Numbered from the stretch's first letter, positions 19,723-29,203 are shown. The stretch is 64,000 nucleotides of DNA from Hyphomicrobiales bacterium (GCA_027487555.1 JAIYDI010000004.1:186001-250000), one strand, 5' to 3'. A program made the numbers and translations. Notes: a model not told the origin generated them from the letters alone.

Positions 19723-20604
19723 TCAGTCGCCGAGCGGCTGGGTGTCATCGCCATCGCGGTTGAGCACAAGCTGGGTCTTGATGCGGCGCATGGCCTCGAC
19801 GGCCACGGGACCAAGCCGCGTGGCGACAGCCTGGGCGAGGATATCCACTGTGGCGAGGAAGGCGTAGCGGCCGGGCGTGGGACGACGGATATCGACATTC
19901 TCGCGCCAGTTGACCGGCAGGAGGATATCGGCCTGGGCGGCCACCATCGACCCCGAGCGGGTGGCGACGACGCGGGTGATGCCATATTCGCCCGCGACGG
20001 CGAGGGTATTGGCGAGCTGGGCATTGTTGCCCGAGAGCGAGAAGCCGACGATGACGGTGCCGGCGGGCGCCGCCGCGACGCGCATCAGCTGCAACTGGTG
20101 ATCGTCGGTGGAGGCGACCCTGAGGCCGAGGCGAAAGAGCCGCGTCTCGATCTCGCCGGCCATCATCGAAGAGGCGCCGCCCGACCCGAAGGCCAGCACG
20201 AAGCTCGAGCGGACGAGCGCGTCTGCGGCACGCTCAAGCGCCTTGAAGTCGAGCTGCTCGAAGGTTTCGTAAAGGACGGACTGGATGCCGTTGATGACGC
20301 CCTGCGCGATTTCGGGGACGCTGGACGGCCCGGCAACGGGGGTGAGGTAGCGCTGGCCGATAAAGCGCGACTGCGCCAGCCGCACCTTGAACTCGGCATA
20401 GGATTCGCAGCCGAGGCGGCGGCAGAAGCGGGTGACGGTGGGCGCGGAAATCTCGGCTTCCGCGGCGAGGTCGACGATCGAGAGCTTCAGGGCCCGATCG
20501 ATATCGGCAAGGATGAGGTCGGTGAGGGCCCGCTCGGAGCGCGTGAAACTCTGCCGTTCGGTGCGCAGGAGGCCGACGATATCGCTCATCTCCTCGACCG
20601 GCAT
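19723..20604 (-). CDS. MurR/RpiR family transcriptional regulator
   Basis: HTH EAEISAPTVTRFCRRLGCESYAEFKVRLAQS plus SIS domain. Confidence 0.9.
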   Translation of the reverse strand: MPVEEMSDIVGLLRTERQSFTRSERALTDLILADIDRALKLSIVDLAAEAEISAPTVTRFCRRLGCESYAEFKVRLAQSRFIGQRYLTPVAGPSSVPEIAQGVINGIQSVLYETFEQLDFKALERAADALVRSSFVLAFGSGGASSMMAGEIETRLFRLGLRVASTDDHQLQLMRVAAAPAGTVIVGFSLSGNNAQLANTLAVAGEYGITRVVATRSGSMVAAQADILLPVNWRENVDIRRPTPGRYAFLATVDILAQAVATRLGPVAVEAMRRIKTQLVLNRDGDDTQPLGD

Positions 20605-20616
20605 GGCAGGCCCCCC

Positions 20617-20720
20617 AGAGCGCTTTCAGGGAAAGCTGGATGACTTTCCCGGTTCGAAAGCGCGACAAAACAATGGCTTAGATCATGTCCGCGTTTCAAC
20701 CAAAACGTGAAATGATCTAG
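20617..20720. repeat. Two-hairpin intergenic repeat, copy R1 (CTAG-terminated)
   Basis: Aligns along its length with the reverse complement of 51315-51420; shared core GCGACAAAACAA and GTGAAATG(A/G)TCTA. Confidence 0.75.
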
Positions 20721-20911
20721 CGGACGCCATTGCTGGCGGCATCAGAGAGGTGGATGGCCGCGTGCGAAAAGCCGACCTCCACAGGTTTGGCTTCGGCCTC
20801 GGCGGCGGCCTGGTCAGAAATGACAGTCACCCCCGGCCAGCCGATCTGCCCGATGCGGCCAGCGTTCGGCACGACGATCATGATGGACCCGAGCCGCCTG
20901 CGCCGCGCCAT
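20717..20911 (-). CDS. Small hypothetical ORF, 64 aa, start overlapping the stop of the upstream oxidoreductase
   Basis: ATGA overlap with the 20911-22095 gene; stop TAG lies in the CTAG end of repeat R1. No family recognised. Confidence 0.3.
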   Translation of the reverse strand: MARRRRLGSIMIVVPNAGRIGQIGWPGVTVISDQAAAEAEAKPVEVGFSHAAIHLSDAASNGVR

Positions 20912-22095
20912 CAGAGCGATGCGCCGGATGCAGCGGGTTTGGCTGAGTCCGCGCCCAGTGCCGCATCGAAGCGCGACCAGATGGGCGCCATGTCGATAAC
21001 GGTTCGGGTGCGGCGTGCCTCGTCCATGGTGAGGGCGAGGAGGCCCGCCTCTAGCGCATCGACCACCGAGACCGGCAGCGCGGCACCATCGTGGATATGG
21101 CTCAGGATATCGGCGGCCATCTGCTCGTCAGCGCCATAGTGCTGCGACAGATCGGAGGTCTGATAGATCTTGTCGATCAGCTTGTCGGAGGTGCGGGCGT
21201 CGGTGACTTCGAAGAAGTTGCGGACGAAATCGCCCTCGGCCATGCCCTTGTGACCGATGACGGCAAAGCGCCGAAAATCGTCGGGCACGTTGAGATTGGT
21301 GTGGAAGGTGAGCGCGGCGCCATTCTCGTATTCGACCATGGCCGTCTGATAGTCGATGATGTCGGCGTCGGTATCGAAGACCTTGTCGGTGCCCATCCAG
21401 CCGCTCGGCTTGCGATAGTAGACCTCGAGATCGTTGATGCCCGCGACCTGCGGCGCATTCTTCGGGATGAAGGTGCGGCGGCCGCCGAAACTCGACACAT
21501 AGCGCGGGCGGCAGCCCATCACGCCATTGTAGAGATCGAGATCATGGCAGCACTTTTCGAGCATGAAGCTGCCCGAATAGCGTTCGTAGCGGCGCCAATC
21601 GCGCATGAAGAAGGCGCCGTGATAAGGCGGGATATGCTCGGACGCCTCGATGGAGACGACATCGCCGAGCTGCCCGTCGGCCTGCGCCTGCCGGAGGTCC
21701 TTGTAGAGCGGGGCGTAGCGCAGGACGAGGCCGACCATGACATTGTCGGTGCCGTATTGCCTGAGCAGGCCGGCGAGCTCGATGGTCTCGTCGATGGAGG
21801 TGACCACCGGCTTTTCGGTGAAGATCTTCAGGCCGCGATCGAGCCCTTCGCGGATATGGCCCAGATGCAGGTGATTGGGCGAGCCGACCATCAGGAGATC
21901 GAGCCTGGCCTCGTCGATCATCTCGGTCAGGCTCTTGTACTGGGTGCCGACCGAGATGCCATGCTCCTCGGTGTAGGGCAGGCCGGCGGGCGCCGGATCG
22001 ACATAGCCGACGATCTCGAATGACTCAGAGGCGAGCGAAAACACCCGCGACAGATACCCCAGCCGATACCCGAGCCCGACAATACCTACCCGCAT
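20911..22095 (-). CDS. Gfo/Idh/MocA family oxidoreductase
   Basis: MRVGIVGLGYRLGYLSRVF...LLMVGSPNHLHLGHIREGLDRGLKIFTEKPVV. Confidence 0.92.
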   Translation of the reverse strand: MRVGIVGLGYRLGYLSRVFSLASESFEIVGYVDPAPAGLPYTEEHGISVGTQYKSLTEMIDEARLDLLMVGSPNHLHLGHIREGLDRGLKIFTEKPVVTSIDETIELAGLLRQYGTDNVMVGLVLRYAPLYKDLRQAQADGQLGDVVSIEASEHIPPYHGAFFMRDWRRYERYSGSFMLEKCCHDLDLYNGVMGCRPRYVSSFGGRRTFIPKNAPQVAGINDLEVYYRKPSGWMGTDKVFDTDADIIDYQTAMVEYENGAALTFHTNLNVPDDFRRFAVIGHKGMAEGDFVRNFFEVTDARTSDKLIDKIYQTSDLSQHYGADEQMAADILSHIHDGAALPVSVVDALEAGLLALTMDEARRTRTVIDMAPIWSRFDAALGADSAKPAASGASL

Positions 22096-22212
22096 AATTT
22101 CCTGTCCGAAGCTGCCGGCACGACGCCCTGGTCAGGCCAGCTTGTCTGAAAAGTATTTTCAGATGCTAGGGGCGGTTCGAAGGGCCTGTCAACACCAAAA
22201 GAGACAAGTCTA

Positions 22213-22350
22213 ATACCAATTGAAGCCACCGCGCGGAACCGTTGCGTTTCCGAGCATTTCGCACAGGAACTCGGCAGTTAATGGCTGATCGGACAGAAGC
22301 GAGCGGGCGAGGCATGGCCTCTCCGTGGCCGCGGTTGTCGAAATTGGTAT
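22213..22350. repeat. Intergenic segment bounded by a perfect 9-bp inverted repeat (ATACCAATT / AATTGGTAT)
   Basis: Read directly at 22213-22221 and 22342-22350. Confidence 0.4.
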
Positions 22351-22605
22351 CTATGTGGACTTTCTGGCGGCAGGCCGCTTCGTGCCCAAAATGAAAATGC
22401 GCAACAAAAGCGCCCCATCGCAAGGCCCCGTGCACGAGATTGCGATGGGGCCAGCGGGCGTGCCGGGGCGCTGAAGACGAATGCGTTGGTGACCCAGCCG
22501 TCCGATACCGGCTCTGACTTTGTGCCGCACCCTGTGCATTCGGCCAGCGCGAACCGACTGGCTTCCTATATCTTTGCCCGAGCGACCAGACGCAGCGAGG
22601 TGGGC

Positions 22606-23349
22606 ATGACCGGACCGAACGAGACCGAAGCGAACGCGGCTGCGGGCCCAGTGCTGCGCCCGGATCCGCCAGCGCATCCGGCAGCGCGGTCCGGCTGGCC
22701 GCAGCGGCGACCGCTGTTCTGGCTGGGGGGCGGAGTGGTGGCGTTGCTGTTCGGCTTCGGACTGCTGGCCGAGGAAGTGGCCGAGGGCGACACCAGCGCC
22801 TTCGACCGCGCGATCCTGCTGGCGCTGAGGGAAAATGCCGACAAAGCGGACCCGATCGGCCCGATGTGGGTGGAGGAGGCGGCGCGCGACATCACGGCGC
22901 TCGGCAGCTTCTCGGTGCTGGGCCTCATCCTCTGCGCGATCGTGGGATATCTGTATTTGTCGGGTCGGGCGCGGACGGGGATGTATCTGGGGTTCGCGGT
23001 GGTGTGCGGCGCACTGATCAGCACGGTGCTGAAAATGGCCTTCGACCGGCCGCGGCCGGACTTCGCGGCGAGCGCCCGGGTGTTCACGGCGAGTTTCCCC
23101 TCCGGCCACGCGCTGGTTTCGGCGGTGGTGTACCTGACGCTGGCGGCGCTGTTGGCGGAATCGGCGCGAGAGCCAAAGTTTCGCGTCTTCTTCATCGGGG
23201 CGGGTGTGGCGCTCACGGTGATCGTGGGGTTGAGCCGGATCTATCTGGGCGTGCACTACCCGACGGATGTGCTGGCGGGCTGGTCGATCGGCACGGCCTG
23301 GGCACTCGCCTGTGCGATGGGATTGCGGCTCTGGCGCGAGGCGCGCTGA
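22606..23349 (+). CDS. PAP2 family phosphatase
   Basis: KMAFDRPRP, SFPSGHA and SRIYLGVHYPTDVLAGW phosphatase motifs; start trimmed to ATG at 22606. Confidence 0.88.
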   Translation: MTGPNETEANAAAGPVLRPDPPAHPAARSGWPQRRPLFWLGGGVVALLFGFGLLAEEVAEGDTSAFDRAILLALRENADKADPIGPMWVEEAARDITALGSFSVLGLILCAIVGYLYLSGRARTGMYLGFAVVCGALISTVLKMAFDRPRPDFAASARVFTASFPSGHALVSAVVYLTLAALLAESAREPKFRVFFIGAGVALTVIVGLSRIYLGVHYPTDVLAGWSIGTAWALACAMGLRLWREAR

Positions 23350-24734
23350 AGGCGGATTTCGGCGGAGAACCCGCTCGACTTGCCTGGAACCGGAGAGGCG
23401 AAGGTGAGGCTGCCGCCCGTCTGCTCGAGGATGGAGCGGACGATGGAGAGCCCTAGACCGGTGCCGTTGGCGCGGGTATCGCCGCGCATGAAGGGCTGGC
23501 CGAGCGTGGCCAGAATTGCGGGAGCGACCACCGGCCCGGCATTTTCGACACGGACGCTGTCGGGGCCGACCAGCACGTCGATTTCGCCCGAGGCATTGCC
23601 ATGGCGAGCGGCGTTATCGACGAGGTTGCGCAACGCTATGGCAAAGGCATCGGGATCGATGGCGGCGATGAGGCTTGTGGCCTCGACCTCGAGATTGATG
23701 CGGCCCGCGGTGATGTCACGGCTGTTCAGGTCACGCACCATCAGGCGGATGACGGGCAGGAGATCCGTCTGGGCCTCGGCGCGGGCGAAACCGGCTTCGA
23801 GGCGGGAGAGCTGCAGCAGCTTTTCCGAGAGACCGCCGAGGTTGCGCAACGCCATTTCGATCTCGTGGACGCGCGCGAGGCGGGGGCTGTGGGGGCCAAG
23901 TTCGGAGGCGAGCTGCTGGGTCTGCGCCAAGGCGCCGGCGATGGGGGTGCGGAGTTCGTGCGCGGAGCGGGCGGCGAAATGGCGCTCGGCCTCGAGGGCG
24001 GAGCGCAGGCGCCCGAGGAGCGCGCCGATGGTTTCCGCCAAGGGGCGGAGCTCGCGCGGCTGGGTATCGGCCGCCAGAGGCGCAAGGTTGCGGCCATCGC
24101 GGGCATCGAGCTCGGCCCGAAGGTTCTGGAGGGGACGGAGCGCGACGCGGAGGGCCAGCCAGATGGTGGCGGCAATCAAGGGCAGCAATCCGAGCAGCGG
24201 CAGGATCAGGCCCACGAGGCTGCGCTGGATGGCGGCGGCGCGACGATCCGAGCGCTCGACGATGACAATGGAATAGCCCGACCGCGGATCGGTGAGCGAG
24301 AAGGTGTGCAGGCCATTGATTTCGCCATATCCCGACAGCGGCGCATCGATGGTGAAATTGGCGGGCACATCCTCGTCACGCAGGACGATGGCACCCGAGC
24401 TGTCGCGGATGACGTAGGAAAAGGATTCGTCGTCGAACTCGCGGCCGCCTTCCTCGTTCTCGTCCTCGCCCTCAGCGTCACCGCCGGAGATGCGCGAGGA
24501 GGCGTCGGGATTGCCGTCGAGTTCCAGTCGGCGACGGTCCCAGGGCTCGCGGAGGTTGTGCACAGCGAGCGGCAGGATGCGGAGCGCGCTTTGCCTGAGG
24601 CTGTCATCATAGGCGGCACTGAGGTCTCGCTCGAGCGAATGCAGCGCAATGGCGGACGCGCCAAGCCAGAGCAGCGTCAGGCCGGCGCCGAGCCAGAGGC
24701 CGAGCCGGAGGGCGATGGATGGCGGCGGGGTCAT
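23256..24734 (-). CDS. Sensor histidine kinase (QseC/TctE-like)
   Basis: H-box FAARSAHELRTPIAGALAQTQQL, N-box ALRNLVDNAARHG, G-box GTGLGLSIVRSI; start trimmed to ATG at 24734. Confidence 0.9.
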   Translation of the reverse strand: MTPPPSIALRLGLWLGAGLTLLWLGASAIALHSLERDLSAAYDDSLRQSALRILPLAVHNLREPWDRRRLELDGNPDASSRISGGDAEGEDENEEGGREFDDESFSYVIRDSSGAIVLRDEDVPANFTIDAPLSGYGEINGLHTFSLTDPRSGYSIVIVERSDRRAAAIQRSLVGLILPLLGLLPLIAATIWLALRVALRPLQNLRAELDARDGRNLAPLAADTQPRELRPLAETIGALLGRLRSALEAERHFAARSAHELRTPIAGALAQTQQLASELGPHSPRLARVHEIEMALRNLGGLSEKLLQLSRLEAGFARAEAQTDLLPVIRLMVRDLNSRDITAGRINLEVEATSLIAAIDPDAFAIALRNLVDNAARHGNASGEIDVLVGPDSVRVENAGPVVAPAILATLGQPFMRGDTRANGTGLGLSIVRSILEQTGGSLTFASPVPGKSSGFSAEIRLQRASRQSRNPIAQASAQAVPIDQPASTSVG

Positions 24735-25387
24735 GCCGGCACCTGATAGCCGAGGCCGCGCGATGTCACGACGAAATCGCGCCCGAGCTTCTTGCGCAGC
24801 CGGCTGACATAGACCTCGACGGCGTTGGATTCGATTTCGGCGCCGAAGGCGTAGAGCGCCTCCTCGATCTCGTCCTTGGTGACGATGGCGCCGCGGCGGG
24901 CGAGGAGGCGTTCGAGCAGGCGCCACTCCCGCGCGGTGAGGGTTTCGGGCTTGCCGTCGACGGTGACGGTGCGGCGCCCGAGATCGACCACGACCGCGCC
25001 GATGACGATGCCGGGCGAGGCGCTGCCGCCATAGCGGCGGGCGACGGCGGCGATGCGGGCGGTGAGTTCCGAAAGGTCGAAGGGCTTCACCAGATAATCG
25101 TCGGCGCCGGAATTGAGCCCCTCGATGCGGATGGCGACCTGGTCCATGGCGGTGGTGATGATGACGGGCACATCGCTGCCCCTGGCGCGCAGCCCGCGCA
25201 GCAGATCCAGCCCGCGACCATCCGGCAGGTTGAGATCGAGCAGCACGAGGCTGTAGTTGACGGTCGAGAGCGCCAGTTCGGCATCATCGAGGCGCTGCAT
25301 CCAATCGACGGCGTGGCCGGACGCGGTGACATGATCGCGCATGGCGGCACCCAGAACCCTGTCATCTTCGACCAGCAATACGCGCAT
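24731..25387 (-). CDS. OmpR-family response regulator
   Basis: MRVLLVEDDRVLGAAMRDHV...LVLLDLNLPDGRGLDLL...VKPFDLSEL; C-terminal winged helix. Confidence 0.92.
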   Translation of the reverse strand: MRVLLVEDDRVLGAAMRDHVTASGHAVDWMQRLDDAELALSTVNYSLVLLDLNLPDGRGLDLLRGLRARGSDVPVIITTAMDQVAIRIEGLNSGADDYLVKPFDLSELTARIAAVARRYGGSASPGIVIGAVVVDLGRRTVTVDGKPETLTAREWRLLERLLARRGAIVTKDEIEEALYAFGAEIESNAVEVYVSRLRKKLGRDFVVTSRGLGYQVPA

Positions 25388-25520
25388 GTGTTCCACCTTA
25401 CCGGACAAGGCTGGGCCCCCGAGCTTACGCGCACCTGAACGAAGTTTCATGTTGGTTTCAGCCTGATGTCAGGTGGGGGCGGTTGAAGAGGGCAACAGAC
25501 CACGACGAACGGACAAGACG

Positions 25521-25988
25521 ATGAAGAAGATTGTGCTGTTGCTGCTTTCGGCCACCGCGCTCGTGACGCCGAGCCTTGCCTTTGCCCGCGAGGTGACGAT
25601 CGAGACGCGACTGATCAACTACTCGGGCAATGCCGCCTACCTTGCCGTGTACCTGACCAAGGCCGACGGCAGCTACGACCAGACGCTGTGGCTCGCGGGC
25701 CAGAAGCAGCGCTATTTCGGCGCGCTGCGCGGCTGGGTGAAGGCGATTGCCAATGAGGCGCAAATCTCCGTCGATGGCATAACCGGCGCCAGCGTCGGTG
25801 GCGGCCAGATGCTGCAGGTGAAGGCGGACCTGGCCGACAGCCTTATCGATGCGGGCTATGTGATCCATGTCGATACCGCGGTGGAACATGGCGGCGAATA
25901 TGCCGACGACGCGACCATTCCGCTGACCTCGACGGGCGGCAGCGCCCAGGGCACCGGCTACGTGTCGACGCTGAGCCTCAGCCTCTGA
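25521..25988 (+). CDS. DUF2271 domain secreted protein (candidate flavinylated protein)
   Basis: Signal peptide MKKIVLLLLSATALVTPSLAFA; DUF2271-like body; DGITGASVGGG resembles ApbE acceptor motifs. Confidence 0.78.
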   Translation: MKKIVLLLLSATALVTPSLAFAREVTIETRLINYSGNAAYLAVYLTKADGSYDQTLWLAGQKQRYFGALRGWVKAIANEAQISVDGITGASVGGGQMLQVKADLADSLIDAGYVIHVDTAVEHGGEYADDATIPLTSTGGSAQGTGYVSTLSLSL

Positions 25989-26080
25989 TTGCCCGCATGT
26001 GGCCGGGTGCAGAGCCCGGCCGATCGCTGTGTAACCCGCCGTGCCTCTTCCGGCCGGCGGGACGTGACGGAGTTCCTGCC

Positions 26081-28258
26081 ATGCGCCGCATCCATTCATT
26101 CTTTGGTCTAGGGGCCTTTGTGTTCATCAGCTTCATGGCGATCACCGGGGCCCTGCTGTCGCTGCAGCCGGCCATCGACGCTGTGACGAGTGCGCCGTCG
26201 GCCGCGGGACAAACCGTGGCGGAACTCGCCGCCAAGGTGAGCGCGACCCTGCCGGGCGTCGAGCGGGTGACCCGCAGCGCCTCGGGCCAGGTCGTGGCCT
26301 ATTACAGTGACACTGGCGCGCGCCTTTCTGCCGTGGTTGACCCAGCCTCGGGCGCCGTGATCGCGCCCTACCAGCCCTCGGGCTTCTTCACCTTCCTTAC
26401 CGAACTGCACCGCTCGCTGTTCCTCGGCGCCAATGGCCATATCGTTTCGGGCATCGCGGCGATTGCCATGGTCGTGCTCGCGCTCAGCGGCTTGTTGGTG
26501 CTCGTGCACCGCATGGGCGGCTGGCGTTACCTGCTGCAGCCGGCGCGCGGCACATTGAGCCAGCGCTGGCATACCGACCTCGCGCGGATCGGCATGGTGG
26601 CGCTGTGCATCACCGCGCTCTCGGGCGCCTATATGTCGGCGGTGAATTTCGGCTTTGTCGGCGACGGCGAAGCGACCGGCTTCAGCCTGCCCGTCTCCGG
26701 TTCGGGCGCAACGCCCGCGCCGATCGGCACGCTCGAAGGGCTTGCCGAGAGTTCGATCCGCGACCTGCGCGAACTGGTGTTCCCTGCCGTCGGCGACACA
26801 AGCGACGTGTTCACCCTCACCACGCACCAGGGCCTCGGGTATATCGACCAGGCGACAGGCGAGATTCTGAAATTCACCGCCAATTCCGGCCTGAAGCAGC
26901 TCTACGAAGCCATCTACATGCTGCATACCGGCGACGGCATCTGGTGGCTGGGGCTCGTGCTCGGGCTGATGGCGCTCTGCGTGCCGGCGCTGGGTGTGAC
27001 GGGCGTGGTGATCTGGGCGCGCCGCCGCGCCAATACCCCGAAAATCCGGGACAATGTCCGTGCGCCCGATGCCGATACTGTGATCCTTGTCGGCTCGGAA
27101 GGCGGCAGCACCTGGGGCTTTGCCGAGACCCTGCATCGTGCGCTCACCGAGGCAGGCCGCAAGGTGCATGTCGCTGCCATGAATGATATCGGCCCCCATT
27201 ATGCCAAGGCAACTCGCATGCTGGTGCTCACCGCCACCTATGGCGAAGGCACCGCGCCCGCTTCTGCCGGCAAGTTCCTCGCCCGGGTCGGCAAGCTGCA
27301 GCGCACGCCCGTCGAAGAAATCGCCGTGCTTGGCTTCGGCGATCGCAACTTCCCGCATTTCTGCGGCTTTGCCGAAGATGTCGAGGCGGCCCTCACCGCC
27401 ATCGGCGCCCGTACCATCGTGCCCTACACCACCATCGACCGGCAGTCCCCGCAGGATTTCGCCGCCTGGGGCCGCGCCCTCGGCCAGCAGATGCACCATC
27501 CGGTCGAGCTCGTGCATGTGCCCAGGCATCCCAAAACCATCGGGCTCGAGCTCATCGCGCGCGACGATTACGGCATCGAGGTGCAGGCACCCACCGTCGT
27601 GCTCCGCTTCGCGGTGCCCCGGCGCGGGCTCGGCAAGTTCACCGCGGGCGATCTCGTCGGCATCGTGCCTCCGGGCTCCACCCTGCCGCGCTTTTATTCG
27701 CTCGCCTCGGGCAGCGAGGATGGCGTGCTCGAAATCTGCGTGCGGAAGTTCACCGGTGGGCTCTGCTCGGAATTCCTTCACGGGCTCGAACCTGGCCAGA
27801 CGGTCGAGGCCTTTATCCGGCCGAACCCGGAGTTCCGGCCCAGCCATGGTTCGAAGCCGGTGATCCTTGTCGGCGCCGGCGCCGGTGTCGCCCCGCTCGT
27901 CGGCTTCGTGCGCGCCAATCACCGCCACCGCCCCATGCACCTGCTGCTCGGCGTGCGCGATGCGCAGTCGGATTTTCTCTATGGCGCCGAAATGGTGGCG
28001 GCGCAACGGGATGGGCGGCTCACGTCGCTGCAGCCGGTGTTCAGCCGGGCAGCGGGCGGCGGTTATGTGCAGGATCGTATCCGAGACCAAGCCGATGCCG
28101 TGCGCGACCTGATCGCCAGTGGCGCGCAGATACTGGTCTGCGGCAGCCGCGACATGGCGAGCGGCGTGCGCGAGGCGATCGACGAATGCCTCGCGCCACT
28201 TGGACTCAGCTCCGACGACCTTAAGCAGAAGGGCCGCTATCTCGAGGATGCGTATTGA
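26081..28258 (+). CDS. PepSY-TM domain fused to flavodoxin/FAD-NAD reductase (sulfite-reductase flavoprotein-like)
   Basis: N-terminal PepSY TM segments; flavodoxin-like LTATYGEGTAPASAGKF; RFYSLASGSEDG FAD motif; GAGAGVAPLVGFV NAD-binding. Confidence 0.87.
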   Translation: MRRIHSFFGLGAFVFISFMAITGALLSLQPAIDAVTSAPSAAGQTVAELAAKVSATLPGVERVTRSASGQVVAYYSDTGARLSAVVDPASGAVIAPYQPSGFFTFLTELHRSLFLGANGHIVSGIAAIAMVVLALSGLLVLVHRMGGWRYLLQPARGTLSQRWHTDLARIGMVALCITALSGAYMSAVNFGFVGDGEATGFSLPVSGSGATPAPIGTLEGLAESSIRDLRELVFPAVGDTSDVFTLTTHQGLGYIDQATGEILKFTANSGLKQLYEAIYMLHTGDGIWWLGLVLGLMALCVPALGVTGVVIWARRRANTPKIRDNVRAPDADTVILVGSEGGSTWGFAETLHRALTEAGRKVHVAAMNDIGPHYAKATRMLVLTATYGEGTAPASAGKFLARVGKLQRTPVEEIAVLGFGDRNFPHFCGFAEDVEAALTAIGARTIVPYTTIDRQSPQDFAAWGRALGQQMHHPVELVHVPRHPKTIGLELIARDDYGIEVQAPTVVLRFAVPRRGLGKFTAGDLVGIVPPGSTLPRFYSLASGSEDGVLEICVRKFTGGLCSEFLHGLEPGQTVEAFIRPNPEFRPSHGSKPVILVGAGAGVAPLVGFVRANHRHRPMHLLLGVRDAQSDFLYGAEMVAAQRDGRLTSLQPVFSRAAGGGYVQDRIRDQADAVRDLIASGAQILVCGSRDMASGVREAIDECLAPLGLSSDDLKQKGRYLEDAY

Positions 28259-28270
28259 AAAGGGGGCGAC

Positions 28271-29152
28271 ATGCTGGACCGTCACGTCTTTAACGGCCCG
28301 ACCATGGGCACACGCTGGTCGGTGACCGCCTATGTGCCTGTGACGGTCGACAGATCGATGCTGCAGCGCGCGCTGCAGGCCGGAGTCGACCAGGTGGATG
28401 CGCATATGTCGAACTGGAAGGCCGACAGCGCGCTGATGCGGCTCAACCATGCGCCGGTGGGCGAATGGACCAGCGTGCCCGCCGACCTGTTCGACGTCAT
28501 TGCGGCGGGGCTCGACATTGGCCGCCGCTCGGAGGGCGCGTTCGATATCGGCATGGGGCGCCTGGTGGCGGCTTGGGGCTTCGGGCCGGATGGCAGCCTC
28601 ACCGACCGGAGGCCCGACACGAGAGCTGTGGTGCCGGCGCATCAGATGCTGGAGCTCGACGAGGCGGGCGAGCGGATCAGGAAGCACGGCGAGGTGACGC
28701 TCGATCTGTCGGGGATTGCCAAGGGCTATGGCGTCGATGTGCTGGCGGGCATGGCCCATGCCGCGGGCATCGCGCATTTCCTTGCCGCCATCGATGGCGA
28801 GTTGAGCGCGCGCGGCGGCAAGCCTGACGGAAGCCCGTGGAGCATCGCGCTCGAGAAGCCGGTGGAAGGTCGGCGCGAGGCGGGCGCCGTGATCGAGCTC
28901 ATCGACGGCGCGATCGCCACCTCCGGCGACTACCGGCATTTCCACGACGTCGAGGGCCAGCGCGTCTCCCACACCATGGATCCGCGCACCGGCCTGCCGG
29001 TCGAAAACGGCATAGCCTCGGTGACGGTGAAGGCGCGGTGCTGCATGGATGCGGATGCGTGGGCCACGGCGCTGATGGTCGCGGGCCGCGAGGCGGGCGA
29101 GAGTCTTGCCGCCCGCGCCGGCATCGAGAGTCTCGTGCTGCTCAGGCAGTGA
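28271..29152 (+). CDS. apbE: FAD:protein FMN transferase
   Basis: FNGPTMGTRWSVTAY...VTLDLSGIAKGYGVDVLA...TSGDYRHF...SHTMDPRTGLPV ApbE motifs. Confidence 0.92.
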   Translation: MLDRHVFNGPTMGTRWSVTAYVPVTVDRSMLQRALQAGVDQVDAHMSNWKADSALMRLNHAPVGEWTSVPADLFDVIAAGLDIGRRSEGAFDIGMGRLVAAWGFGPDGSLTDRRPDTRAVVPAHQMLELDEAGERIRKHGEVTLDLSGIAKGYGVDVLAGMAHAAGIAHFLAAIDGELSARGGKPDGSPWSIALEKPVEGRREAGAVIELIDGAIATSGDYRHFHDVEGQRVSHTMDPRTGLPVENGIASVTVKARCCMDADAWATALMVAGREAGESLAARAGIESLVLLRQ

Positions 29153-29203
29153 GCTGCCTGTTGCCGCGCCATTCGGGCCTGGCCCTCATGGCCTCCTCGG
29201 GGA

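Noticed and set aside
18106-20643. 845-aa plus-strand ORF opposite GH20 and RpiR genes
   Set aside because: Antisense to strong domain matches; repetitive Gly/Glu/Asp composition typical of spurious frames.
26108-28972. 954-aa minus-strand ORF opposite the PepSY reductase and apbE
   Set aside because: High-GC antisense reading frame: no recognisable domains, His/Arg/Asp-rich composition, fully overlaps two confidently identified genes.
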